A stretch of DNA of 58,844 nt from Streptomyces triticagri (GTDB lineage: Bacteria > Actinomycetota > Actinomycetes > Streptomycetales > Streptomycetaceae), in the NCBI RefSeq assembly GCF_003429565.1, contig NZ_QUAK01000236.1, positions 1-58,844 on the forward strand, in the 5' to 3' direction. Position numbers and translations under genes: made by a program. Under the pieces are notes generated by a model. It was given only the letters and a program-made list of their open reading frames with translations, was not told the DNA's origin and did not search any database. Below, piece after piece: positions 40,570-48,318 of this stretch; positions within the stretch are counted from its first letter, which is position 1, and each line of letters begins with the position of its first letter.

Positions 40570-41838
40570 GTGACAGCCCCACCCCCGCAGCTCCCGCCCC
40601 CGGACGCCCCGCCGCAGGCCCGTTCCGTACTCCTCGACGCCGCCTTCCTGCGCCTGTGGGCGGGCACGACCGCATCCGGACTGGCCACCTGGGCGCTGCC
40701 CTTCGTCCTCGGACTCGGCGTGCTCGAAGGCACCCTCTCGGCGTCCGGACTCGGCCTGGTCCTTGCCGCCCGTACGGGAGGGTTCCTGCTGGCCGTGGCG
40801 GTCGGCGGCGTACTGGCCGACCGCCACTCGCGCCGCGCCGTAGTCCGCTGGTCGGGACTCGCTGCGGCCGCCGCGGCGCCGGTACTCGCCGCGGGGCTCG
40901 ACCACTCGCTGCCGCTGATGGCCGTGGCGGCGCTCGTCGCGGGCGGCGGCCAGGGCGCCTGCCGCCCCGCCTTCCAGGCGCTGACCGCCGAAGTGGTCGA
41001 CGCCGACCGGCGCCAACAGGCCAACGCCGCCATGACGCTCGCCGTCCGGGTGACCACCCTCCTCGGCCCGTCCCTGTCCGCCCTGCTCGCCGTCGTCCTC
41101 GACGTGCGCGCGCTGCTCCTCGGCATCGGACTCGTCTGGCTGGCGGCGGCGCTCGTCCCGGGGCCGGGGTCGGCGGCACCCACCCCGGCGCACGTCCCCC
41201 AACGCTCTTCCCTGCGCGCCGAGTTCATGGAAGGCGTCCGCGAGGCCCGGCGGCACCCCTGGTTCGTGGCCGGGCTCGCCGCCCTCACCACGGTGATCGC
41301 CACCGGATACTCCGCGACCGGGGTCGCCCTGCCCCTGATCAGCCACGAGCGCTACGACAGCGGCGCGGTCCTCGCCGCGGCCATGACCGCGTACACCCTC
41401 GGGGCACTCGGCGGAGCGCTGATCATCGCCCGGGTGCGCCCGCGGGCGCAGGGCTGGTCCGCGCTGGCCGGCCTCGCGGTCTACGGCTTCGCTCCGCTGA
41501 GCCTGATACTTCCGGTGCACCCGGCGGTGATCGTGGCGGCGTACGCGCTCGCCGGCCTCGGCATCGAGCTCTTCAACGTCCCCTGGTTCACCGCGATCCA
41601 GCGCGAGGTCGCCCCCGACAAGCTGGCCCGCGTCTCGTCCCTCGACTTCCTCCTCTCGTACGGCCTCGCCCCCGTCGGCCTCGCCCTCATCGCCCCGGCC
41701 ATCGACACCTTCGGACCCCGCCCGGTCCTGGCCGCCTGTGCCGCGGCCTGCTTCCTCGCCCCGGCGCTCGCTGCCCTGACGCCCACGGCCCGCCACTTCT
41801 CCCGTACGGGGGTGGGGGAGGTCGGCACGAAGGGCTGA
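40570..41838 (+). CDS. MFS transporter, enterobactin-exporter/MFS_3-like
   Basis: A 422-residue 12-helix MFS protein: AAFLRLWAGTTASGLATWAL, GGVLADRHSRRAVVRWSG (motif A) and the middle loop HVPQRSSLRAEFMEGVREAR with WFVAGLAAL are typical of the group of siderophore and macrolide exporters (EntS-like). Divergent from the metallophore-like operon with an operator between, it most likely exports the product that the ABC importer reclaims. The GTG at 40570 follows AGGAG. The 280 bases upstream contain the Zur-like box and no gene. Confidence 0.85.
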   Translation: MTAPPPQLPPPDAPPQARSVLLDAAFLRLWAGTTASGLATWALPFVLGLGVLEGTLSASGLGLVLAARTGGFLLAVAVGGVLADRHSRRAVVRWSGLAAAAAAPVLAAGLDHSLPLMAVAALVAGGGQGACRPAFQALTAEVVDADRRQQANAAMTLAVRVTTLLGPSLSALLAVVLDVRALLLGIGLVWLAAALVPGPGSAAPTPAHVPQRSSLRAEFMEGVREARRHPWFVAGLAALTTVIATGYSATGVALPLISHERYDSGAVLAAAMTAYTLGALGGALIIARVRPRAQGWSALAGLAVYGFAPLSLILPVHPAVIVAAYALAGLGIELFNVPWFTAIQREVAPDKLARVSSLDFLLSYGLAPVGLALIAPAIDTFGPRPVLAACAAACFLAPALAALTPTARHFSRTGVGEVGTKG

Positions 41839-41913
41839 GGTGCCCCCGGTCGCGGTGCACCATGGTCACTGCGCGCGGAGAGCGGGCGTACGGACTCATG
41901 CGGGGGAGCGGGT

Positions 41914-42483
41914 ATGGAGGGCGGGCGGCGCAGGCTGCGGCATCGGTGGCGGAGTGCCGTCTGGTGGGCGGGCTGCGGGTGGGCGCTCCTGATGCTGGGG
42001 GTCATGGTGCGGATGGACCTCGTGGGGACCTCCTTCGAGCCGGATCCGCCCGCTCCCGGCCTCCACGAGTATGCGAGCTACGCGTTCGCGGGTCTGCTCG
42101 CCGCGTTCTGTGCACGTGCCGCACTGCGGGGCGTCGTGCTGCGTCCGGACGCTGTCGCGGTGGTGGGCCTCTTCCGCACCCGGCGCGTGCGCTGGCAGGA
42201 CGTCGTCGAGGTCGAACTGGCGCTGCGTACCGGCGGATCGACGTCCGGCCGCTGGCGGGTGGCGCTGCGGCTCCGCGACGACACGGCCCGCTGGATACCG
42301 TCCTTCCTGCACGGCTCGATGCACCGCGGCAGCGAGGAGTTCCCGCCGCCCGGCGACCGCACCCGCTACGGCCAGGTCTTCCACCGCGCACCGCCCGACG
42401 CTCCCCGCGAACTGGCCCGGCTCCACCATGAGTTGCGCCTCGCCTGGCACGCCCGCACCCGGGCGGCGCCGGACGCCGGCTAG
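41914..42483 (+). CDS. Small membrane protein with bacterial PH domain
   Basis: A 189-residue protein with two N-terminal hydrophobic segments (about 13-33 and 50-70) and a PH-like beta domain (about 72-130; GVVLRPDAVAVVGLFRTRRV, RWQDVVEVELALR). This layout is common in actinobacteria and its function is unknown. ATG 41914 follows GGGGGAGCGGG. It ends just before a strong bidirectional terminator shared with the sodF gene, so it is a separate unit from the MFS gene or its last member. Confidence 0.72.
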   Translation: MEGGRRRLRHRWRSAVWWAGCGWALLMLGVMVRMDLVGTSFEPDPPAPGLHEYASYAFAGLLAAFCARAALRGVVLRPDAVAVVGLFRTRRVRWQDVVEVELALRTGGSTSGRWRVALRLRDDTARWIPSFLHGSMHRGSEEFPPPGDRTRYGQVFHRAPPDAPRELARLHHELRLAWHARTRAAPDAG

Positions 42484-42486
42484 ACC

Positions 42487-42525
42487 ACGAGGGCCCCGCG
42501 GACGTGCTGTCCGCGGGGCCCTCGT
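42487..42525. terminator. Bidirectional terminator between the PH-domain gene and sodF
   Basis: A perfect 17-bp stem (42487-42503 with 42509-42525, arm acgagggccccgcggac) and a five-base loop lie between convergent stops at 42483 and 42548. Confidence 0.85.
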
Positions 42526-42547
42526 CGTACGCCGTGACGGTCGACGG

Positions 42548-43198
42548 TTACGGCGCGAGGAGCAGGCTGTTCGTGCGCTCCTTGGCGGCGGCGTAACGCT
42601 TGGCCACGTCCTGCCAGTTGACGACGGCCCACATGGCCTCGATGAAGTCGACCTTCTGGTTCTTGTACTGCAGGTAGAAGGCGTGCTCCCAGGCGTCGAA
42701 GACCAGGATCGGGGTCGAGCCCTGGCCGACATTGCCCTGGTGGTCGTAGACCTGCTCGACGATCAGGCGGCCGCTGAGCGGCTCGTAGGCGAGGACGCCC
42801 CAGCCCGAACCCTGCGTCGTCGCCGCGGCCTTGGTGAGCTGGGCCTTGAACTTGGCGAAGGAGCCGAAGTACTCGGTGATCGCGTCCGCCAGCTCACCGA
42901 CACCGTCGGCGGCGGTCGGCTCGCCGCCACCGCCGTCCTTCGGGCTGTTCATGTTGTGCCAGTAGATGCTGTGCAGGATGTGGCCGGAGAGGTGGAAGGC
43001 CAGGTTCTTCTCCAGGCCGTTGATCGAGCCCCAGGCGTCCTTGTCGCGGGCCTCCGCCAGCTGCTCCAGCGTGTCGTTCGCACCCTTCACGTACGCCGCG
43101 TGGTGCTTGTCGTGGTGCAGCTCGATGATCTGCGGATTGATCACCGGCTCGAGCGCCGCGTAGTCGTACGGAAGTTCCGGCAGCGTGTAGATCGCCAA
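42548..43198 (-). CDS. sodF: Fe-type superoxide dismutase SodF
   Basis: A 216-residue Fe/Mn SOD: metal ligands His in IELHHDKHHAAYV (N-terminal) and HILHSIYWHNM, then Asp and His in LVFDAWEHAFYLQY. It detoxifies superoxide in the cytoplasm. In S. coelicolor the Fe-SOD is repressed by Nur when nickel allows NiSOD. The start is TTG 43198 with GAGG eight bases upstream, giving the invariant start AIYTLPELPYDY; an ATG 19 codons earlier would add a foreign N-terminus. The stop is close to a shared terminator. The gene lies beside, but not in, the metal-chelate region. Confidence 0.94.
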   Translation of the reverse strand: MAIYTLPELPYDYAALEPVINPQIIELHHDKHHAAYVKGANDTLEQLAEARDKDAWGSINGLEKNLAFHLSGHILHSIYWHNMNSPKDGGGGEPTAADGVGELADAITEYFGSFAKFKAQLTKAAATTQGSGWGVLAYEPLSGRLIVEQVYDHQGNVGQGSTPILVFDAWEHAFYLQYKNQKVDFIEAMWAVVNWQDVAKRYAAAKERTNSLLLAP

Positions 43199-43229
43199 TT
43201 CCAACACCTCTGACGTTATTGCGAATGGT

Positions 43230-43241
43230 GTGCAGCTGCAC
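43230..43241. promoter_or_regulatory. Palindrome upstream of sodF
   Basis: gtgcagctgcac is a perfect 12-bp palindrome 31 bases before the sodF start; ttgcg (43219-43223) lies nearby. It may be part of a Nur-type operator, but I cannot match the known consensus with confidence. Confidence 0.3.
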
Positions 43242-43345
43242 GCTAACAGCAGCAAGAGGGGCGGGCGATCCGGCGCTGGACCTAGTTCGCAGGGCGCAGG
43301 GGGTGCATGGGGCGCGGTGCGGGCCGGTGCGTCGCGTCCGCGGGC

Positions 43346-43792
43346 TCAGGCGAGGGCGGCGACGAGCAGGGTGAAGGCGGCGAGGATGACGGCGACGCGG
43401 ACGTAGTGCAGGCGGTCCCAGCGCTGCAGCTGCTGCTTCCAGTCGGCCGGCCGGTCGCCGGTGGTCCAGGTCTTGACGCGGTTGTTGATCGGGACGAGCA
43501 GCGCGATGGACATGATCACGCTGACGATCAGCAGGGCGCCGGCGGTGACGACGAGTCCGGTGCCGTCGCGGTCCCGGCCGGTGACGGCCCAGATCCCGAC
43601 GAGGGCGAGCGAGCCGAAGTACCAGAACGGCATCACGGCGCCGCCCACCTTGGCCCCGTAAGTGCGGGCGAACAGGCCGGCGTCGCCGGGGAGTGCGTTG
43701 ACCATCGGGTTGCTGAACGCGGGGACCGCGAATTCCACCCCCACCATCACGCCGACGACCACGGTGGTGAAGACCTCGAGTGCGGTGAGCAT
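43346..43792 (-). CDS. DUF1772 membrane protein
   Basis: A 148-residue four-helix membrane protein (helices about 5-22, 52-70, 80-100, 130-147) of the DUF1772 family, with LVPINNRVKTWT after the third helix as in that family. The function is unknown; some members lie in antibiotic clusters as possible oxygenases or cyclases (AnthraMonoox-like). ATG 43792 starts 19 bases before the first of three operator copies for the divergent TetR gene, so it is the probable regulated target. No stronger call is possible. Confidence 0.8.
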   Translation of the reverse strand: MLTALEVFTTVVVGVMVGVEFAVPAFSNPMVNALPGDAGLFARTYGAKVGGAVMPFWYFGSLALVGIWAVTGRDRDGTGLVVTAGALLIVSVIMSIALLVPINNRVKTWTTGDRPADWKQQLQRWDRLHYVRVAVILAAFTLLVAALA

Positions 43793-43810
43793 GATGGCGC
43801 CTCCTGGGAT

Positions 43811-43874
43811 CTAGCAGTGCTAGCAGATGATGCGACGCTAGCACTGCTGTCGCTCGATTGTCTAGCAGTGCTAG
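43811..43874. promoter_or_regulatory. Three-copy TetR operator
   Basis: ctagcagtgctag, a perfect 13-bp palindrome, occurs at 43811-43823 and 43862-43874; a third, slightly degenerate copy (ctagcactgct) is at 43838-43848. They fill the space between the divergent DUF1772 and TetR starts, so both promoters should be blocked. Confidence 0.85.
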
Positions 43875-43883
43875 GGTCGACTC

Positions 43884-44462
43884 ATGTCGGTACAGGAACG
43901 CAAGCAGCGTGAACGGGCGGACCGAGAGCGCCTCATCGTCGCGACGGCCCGCGAACTCGCCGAGCAGCAGGGCTGGGACGCGGTCACCACGCGCCGGCTC
44001 GCCGAGCGCATCGAGTACAGCCAGCCCGTCCTCTACAGCCACTTCCGCGGCAAGCGCGAGATCATCGGCGCGGTGGCGCTCGAGGGCGCCGCGGACCTGG
44101 CGGCGGCGGTACGTGCGGCGGTCGCGCCCGCGGACGGACCGCGCGCCCGGGTCGGCGCCCTCGCCGGCGCCTACCTCGACTTCGCCGAGCGCAATCCGGC
44201 GGTCTACGACGCCATGTTCCAGCTCGAGGGCGGTCTCGCCTTCGCGCAGGAGGACACCCCCGAGCAGCTGAAGGACGCCTTCGCCGCTCTCCTCGAAACG
44301 CTCGGCGAGGTCGCCGGGGACGGGATCCACCCGGGCGTCTTCACCGAGGTGTTCTGGGCGTCCCTGCACGGCCTCGCGACCCTCACCCGAGCGGGCCGCC
44401 TGCCGCGCGAGTACACCGAGCAGCGACTGGACCTGCTGGTGGACCGGCTGAGCTCGATCTGA
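43884..44462 (+). CDS. TetR-family transcriptional regulator
   Basis: A 192-residue TetR repressor: N-terminal HTH (about 12-58; RERLIVATARELAEQQGWDA, TTRRLAERIEYSQPVLYSHF) with the Y-x-H-F recognition end, and a helical C-terminal ligand domain. It most likely represses itself and the divergent DUF1772 gene through the ctagcagtgctag repeats, the last of which ends only nine bases before its ATG. The ligand is unknown. ATG 43884 gives the normal TetR length; there is little room for a ribosome site upstream, so the message may be leaderless. Confidence 0.9.
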   Translation: MSVQERKQRERADRERLIVATARELAEQQGWDAVTTRRLAERIEYSQPVLYSHFRGKREIIGAVALEGAADLAAAVRAAVAPADGPRARVGALAGAYLDFAERNPAVYDAMFQLEGGLAFAQEDTPEQLKDAFAALLETLGEVAGDGIHPGVFTEVFWASLHGLATLTRAGRLPREYTEQRLDLLVDRLSSI

Positions 44463-44510
44463 GCGGGCCGCGTCCGCAGCCCGGGGCGAGGGGAGCAGGC
44501 GCCGCGGCGG

Positions 44511-45155
44511 CTACCGGTCCAGATACGCCAGTACGGCCAGCACCCGGCGATTGTCCGTGTCGGACGGGGGCAGGCCGAGCTTCGGGAAAATGTTGCCGAT
44601 GTGCTTGGCGACGGCCTTCTCCGTGATGAACAGGGCCTCCGCGATACCGGCGTTGGAGCGGCCCTGCGCCAGGCACTCCAGCACCTCGCGCTCCCGCTCG
44701 GTCAGCGAGTTCATCGGCTCGTCGCGGTTCTTGCCGGTCACCAGTTTGGAGACCACCTCGGGGTCCATCGCCGTGCCGCCGGAGGCCACCCGGTCGATGG
44801 TGGCGACGAACTCCGCGCCGTTCGACACCCGTTCCTTGAGCACATAGCCGACGCCCGAGCTGCCCGTGGACAGCAACTCACGGGCGTAAAGCGGCTCCAC
44901 GTACTGCGAGAGCAGCAACACCGGCAGTCCCGGCTGCTGTTGGCGGGCGGCCACCGCCGCGCGCAGGCCCTCGTCGCTGAAGCCCGGCGGGAGCCGGACA
45001 TCGACGATCGCGATGTCCGGCTCCTGCTCGGTGAGTTGGCGCTGCAGCTCCGGGCCGTTGTCCACGGCCGCCACCACCTCGTGGCCGAAGGCGCCGAGGA
45101 GGCGGCTGAGCCCGTCCCTCAGGAGGAAGTGGTCTTCGGCGAGGACAATGCGCAC
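44511..45155 (-). CDS. NarL/FixJ-type response regulator
   Basis: A 214-residue response regulator: receiver domain (about 1-120) with acidic pocket residues E7/D8, phosphoacceptor D52 in AIVDVRLPPG and a Lys in VLKERV; LuxR-type HTH (about 148-210; SLTEREREVLECLAQGRSNA, VAKHIGNIFPKLGL). It is paired with the histidine kinase whose gene overlaps its 5' end by 37 bases, so translation is coupled. The kinase's own signal is unknown, and neighbouring genes give no clear target. ATG 45155 starts the MRIVLAEDH receiver block. Confidence 0.92.
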   Translation of the reverse strand: MRIVLAEDHFLLRDGLSRLLGAFGHEVVAAVDNGPELQRQLTEQEPDIAIVDVRLPPGFSDEGLRAAVAARQQQPGLPVLLLSQYVEPLYARELLSTGSSGVGYVLKERVSNGAEFVATIDRVASGGTAMDPEVVSKLVTGKNRDEPMNSLTEREREVLECLAQGRSNAGIAEALFITEKAVAKHIGNIFPKLGLPPSDTDNRRVLAVLAYLDR

Positions 45156-46453
45156 GGCAGCTCCATGGTCACCATGGTCGGGCCGTTGAGCGGGCTGCTC
45201 ACGGCGAGGACTCCGTCGAAGGTGGCCAGGCGGCGCTCGATGCCGCGCAGCCCGGTGCCGGCGGTGATGTCGGCGCCGCCGCGGCCGTTGTCGGTGACGG
45301 TGATGCGCAGCATGCCGGCCTCGTGACGGATGTCGATCCAGCAGCGCTCGGCGCCCGAGTGCTTCGCCGCGTTCGCCAGGATCTCCGAGACCGCGAAGTA
45401 CGCGGCGGACTCGACCGGAGGCTCCGGACGCGCCGGAAGGTCCACCTCGACCTCGGTGCGCAGCTGGCTGATCATCGCCAAGGAGCGTACGGCATCGCCC
45501 AGTCCGCGGTCGGCGAGCACCGGCGGGTGGATGCCGCGCACCAGGTCGCGGAGCTCCGCGAGCGCCTTGTTCGACGACTGGCGGGCCTCCACGAGCAGCG
45601 CACGTACCGCATCCGGGTTGGACTCGAGGAGCTGCTCGGCCGCGTCCAGGGTCATGCCCATCGCCACCAGGCGGGCCTGGGCGCCGTCGTGCAGATCGCG
45701 CTCGATGCGGCGGATCTCGGCCATCTGGGTGTCCACGGCGTCCGAGCGGGTGGCCGTCAGATGCTCGATCCGGCCGGCCATCAGCTCGGCGTCACTGGGT
45801 GCGAGGAACGCCCGCAGATAGCGCGAGTGCTGACGCACCGCACGCGGACCCGCCCAGAAGAACGCCAGCGGGAACTGCACGGCGCCGAGCAGCCCGGCGA
45901 GTATCGCCGTACCCACCCCGTCGACCGGGATGAACAGGTACCAGATGCTGTCCCAGGAGTCCGAGAGCTGCGCACCGAAGACCGCGGTGGTCAGACCCCA
46001 GATCCCGCTGAGTACGAGCAGCAGCGGACCGAAGGAGATCGCGCCGCCGACGATCGGGTCCAGGGTCACCCAGCGCCAGTCGCGGGCGATCTGGTTGTCC
46101 TTGTCGACGAGCTTGGTGCGCAGCGCCCGGCCCTGGTCCGCCGATGCGGGGATCTCCGGGTAGGCGGCGGGGATCTCCACCCCCGACCACTCGGCGGCCA
46201 GCGCCCGCTGCCGGTCGGCGAGGCTCCGCACCCGCCGTACCGCGCTCGGCATGAGCTTCAGTCCCAGCGGGCCGCTCAGCGTCAGATAGACGAAGAAGAG
46301 CCACAACGAGAGCCAGAACGCCCGGCACGACAGGCCCCACAGCACCAGCGACCGGCGGAACCCGACCGGACCGGAGGAGAGGGGAGCCGGCGCGGTGCCC
46401 GTACCTGAGCTGCTCCGCGGCACGCTGCCGGCGGACGGTCGCGTGGTGTCCAT
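45119..46453 (-). CDS. Sensor histidine kinase (HisKA_3 type)
   Basis: A 444-residue kinase with four or more N-terminal membrane segments (about 35-65 and 135-205), then HisKA_3 with phosphoacceptor H255 in RRIERDLHDGAQARLV and an HATPase_c domain whose N-box is FAVSEILANAAKHSGA and G-boxes DNGRGGA and GTGLRGIERRL. The membrane part resembles the DUF7134/sensor region of streptomycete NarL-type kinases. It phosphorylates the response regulator encoded next. The ATG at 46453 is followed by a Ser/Gly/Pro-rich cytoplasmic start. Its 3' end overlaps the regulator gene. Confidence 0.92.
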   Translation of the reverse strand: MDTTRPSAGSVPRSSSGTGTAPAPLSSGPVGFRRSLVLWGLSCRAFWLSLWLFFVYLTLSGPLGLKLMPSAVRRVRSLADRQRALAAEWSGVEIPAAYPEIPASADQGRALRTKLVDKDNQIARDWRWVTLDPIVGGAISFGPLLLVLSGIWGLTTAVFGAQLSDSWDSIWYLFIPVDGVGTAILAGLLGAVQFPLAFFWAGPRAVRQHSRYLRAFLAPSDAELMAGRIEHLTATRSDAVDTQMAEIRRIERDLHDGAQARLVAMGMTLDAAEQLLESNPDAVRALLVEARQSSNKALAELRDLVRGIHPPVLADRGLGDAVRSLAMISQLRTEVEVDLPARPEPPVESAAYFAVSEILANAAKHSGAERCWIDIRHEAGMLRITVTDNGRGGADITAGTGLRGIERRLATFDGVLAVSSPLNGPTMVTMELPCALSSPKTTSS

Positions 46454-46618
46454 GAGGCCAACGCCTTTCTGTCTGGGGACGTTTCGGTGTGCGGGGCGTG
46501 GTTCGGCTGCGTCCGCATCGCCATTATGTGAGCTCGCCGGGCCCGGAGTCGGTGGTAGTAACTCCCCTCCGTACGGCGACGAAACTCCCCTCTTGTCCGG
46601 CGCCGGTGCGGGCCGCGG

Positions 46619-47101
46619 TCAGGGAGTCAGGCGCGACAGGGTGTCCGCGGTGCACACCGGGCCCGTCTCGTCCTCGGCCTCCACGCTCACCCGCATCCCG
46701 TAGATGCAGCCGCCGGGCAGCACGCGTACCGAGGTGAGCGTGCCGGTGCCGCGGATCCGGGTGCCCACCCTGACGGGGCGGTGGAAGCGGACCTTGTCCA
46801 GGCCGACCAGGATCGCCATGCTGATCCCCTCCACCCGGAAGAACGGGCGCATGATCTCCGGCAACATGCCGAGCGTCATGTAGCCGTGCGCGATGGTGGT
46901 GCCGAACTCGCTCTCCTTCGCGGCCCGTTCGGGGTCCGTGTGGATCCAGAGCAGGTCGCCCACCGAGTGGGCGTAGGCCGTCACATTGTCCTGGGTCACC
47001 TCGAACCAGCGGCTCGGTCCGAAGGTCTCGCCGTTCGCCCCGGCCAGCTCTCGGAGATCGTGGAAAGTCCGCATGGGGGTGCTGGGGTTGATAGTCCGCA
47101 T
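46619..47101 (-). CDS. MaoC-like hot-dog dehydratase
   Basis: A 160-residue hot-dog protein of the MaoC/R-hydratase type: WFEVTQDNVTAYAHSVGDLL, then DPERAAKESEFGTTIAHGYM, with catalytic Asp and His in the D-x-x-H(P) region (WIHTDPERA, IAHGY). It would hydrate trans-2-enoyl-CoA or -ACP. It points away from the biosynthetic cluster across the SARP site, so membership is possible (an enoyl-ACP substrate would fit the dehydrogenase genes) but unproven. The start could be 47101 or, nine codons in, ATG 47074. Confidence 0.85.
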   Translation of the reverse strand: MRTINPSTPMRTFHDLRELAGANGETFGPSRWFEVTQDNVTAYAHSVGDLLWIHTDPERAAKESEFGTTIAHGYMTLGMLPEIMRPFFRVEGISMAILVGLDKVRFHRPVRVGTRIRGTGTLTSVRVLPGGCIYGMRVSVEAEDETGPVCTADTLSRLTP

Positions 47102-47162
47102 GGGCCGATCCTGTGCGCCCGGCGGCGCCGGAACAAGCGCCGCCCGCCGCCCGGGGCCCTGC

Positions 47163-47191
47163 GGTCAGCGCGCGGTCAGCAGGTCGTCAGC
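47163..47191 (+). promoter_or_regulatory. SARP-type binding site upstream of the biosynthetic cluster
   Basis: Three heptamers lie exactly 11 bp apart: ggtcagc at 47163 and 47174 and cgtcagc at 47185. Heptad direct repeats at 11-bp intervals are the recognition pattern of SARP activators (ActII-ORF4, DnrI). A GAGTCT hexamer (47201-47206), ten bases on, could be the -10. The gap 47102-47278 holds no gene. Confidence 0.75.
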
Positions 47192-47278
47192 GTGCCCGGC
47201 GAGTCTTGGCAGCAGGCCGAGCGGCATACCGCCGTGTCCGGACCCATCGGCTCCGCCCAGGACAACCGGAAGGTTCTG

Positions 47279-48211
47279 ATGACGTCGATCGTCGCAGTCT
47301 CCAGCCATCTGCCCGAAACCGTGCCGCTCGCATCCCTCCAGGCGCAGATCGGTCTGAGCGATGTGCAGCTGCGGCGGTACGAGCGCTTCTACGGTCTCGC
47401 CGACGTGTGCCGCGACGAGGGCGCCACCGAGACCGATCTGCTGCGCCGGGCGGTCGGCAAGCTGGCCGAACTGCCGGGCCAGGAGCACCGGGTGCGGTAC
47501 GTCCTGCAGGCGCGCACCATGCCGTCGCCGCTGCCGTATCCGCTGACGTCGCTCGGGCCGCTGCGGCAGGAGCTGGGCCTCGAGCACGCCCGTTCCTTCG
47601 TGGTCTCGCACCACGCCTGCGCCTCCGGGCTGCTCGCCGTGGACATGGCCGGGATGCTGCTCGCCGCGGACGGCGACCCGGACGCGCTCGCGCTCGTCCT
47701 GGCGGGCGAGAAGGCCTGCACGCACCGCACCCAGTCGATCCAGGACGTCACGGTGATGGGCGAGGGCGCCGTCGCGATGCTGGTGAGCGGGCGGGACCGC
47801 GGCCCCGACCGGATGCTGGGCTATGCGAGCCGGATGCATCCGCGGTTCCACTCCGACTTCATCCTCGCCGGCGAGAAGGCGAAGGACTTTCAGGAGCTGT
47901 ATCTGCCGGCCCTGTGCGAGGTGATCGCCACGGCGCTCGACGAGGCCGGCTGCTCCGTCGACGAGCTGTCCCTGGTGCTCGCGCACAACGTGAACCGGCT
48001 GTCCTGGATGGGCGCGGCCAAGGCGCTCGGCATCCCGATGGAGAAGATCTTCCTCGACCTGGTGGGGGAGGCCGGGCACTGCTTCTGCGCCGATCCGTTC
48101 CTGAATCTGCAGCGGGCCTCGGAGCAGGGCCGGCTGCGGCCGGGCGACCGCTATCTGATGACCAGCGTGGGCCTCGGGGCGACCTTCTCGGCCATGGTCT
48201 TCGAGCACTGA
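47279..48211 (+). CDS. KASIII-like ketosynthase/acyltransferase
   Basis: A 310-residue thiolase-fold protein of the KASIII/CerJ type. The nucleophile is C114 in SHHACASGLLAVDMAG and the catalytic His is H236 in VLAHNVNRLSWMG. The third catalytic position, normally Asn in a GN-T/S motif, reads AGHCFCADP with His267, so chemistry may differ from chain initiation (CerJ-type members transfer acyl groups to O or N). It is the first gene behind the SARP site, starting at ATG 47279 with GGAAGG upstream. Within this cluster it would act on the carrier-bound amino acyl unit; the partner KS-like protein at 51359 lacks the Cys. Confidence 0.82.
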   Translation: MTSIVAVSSHLPETVPLASLQAQIGLSDVQLRRYERFYGLADVCRDEGATETDLLRRAVGKLAELPGQEHRVRYVLQARTMPSPLPYPLTSLGPLRQELGLEHARSFVVSHHACASGLLAVDMAGMLLAADGDPDALALVLAGEKACTHRTQSIQDVTVMGEGAVAMLVSGRDRGPDRMLGYASRMHPRFHSDFILAGEKAKDFQELYLPALCEVIATALDEAGCSVDELSLVLAHNVNRLSWMGAAKALGIPMEKIFLDLVGEAGHCFCADPFLNLQRASEQGRLRPGDRYLMTSVGLGATFSAMVFEH

Positions 48212-48318
48212 AGCGTCCGGTGTCCCGCGCCGGACCGGGACCGCCCCTCCCGCACCGGACCGGCGACCGCCGCCCCGACATCCGCAGCACACCCACCCAC
48301 TGACGAGGGTTCATCACC

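Noticed and set aside
39429..42431. 1,000-codon plus-strand frame crossing the DUF364, MFS and PH genes
   Set aside because: It runs through two genes in wrong frames and a regulatory gap, and is dominated by Arg/Pro/Gly. The underlying genes are well supported.
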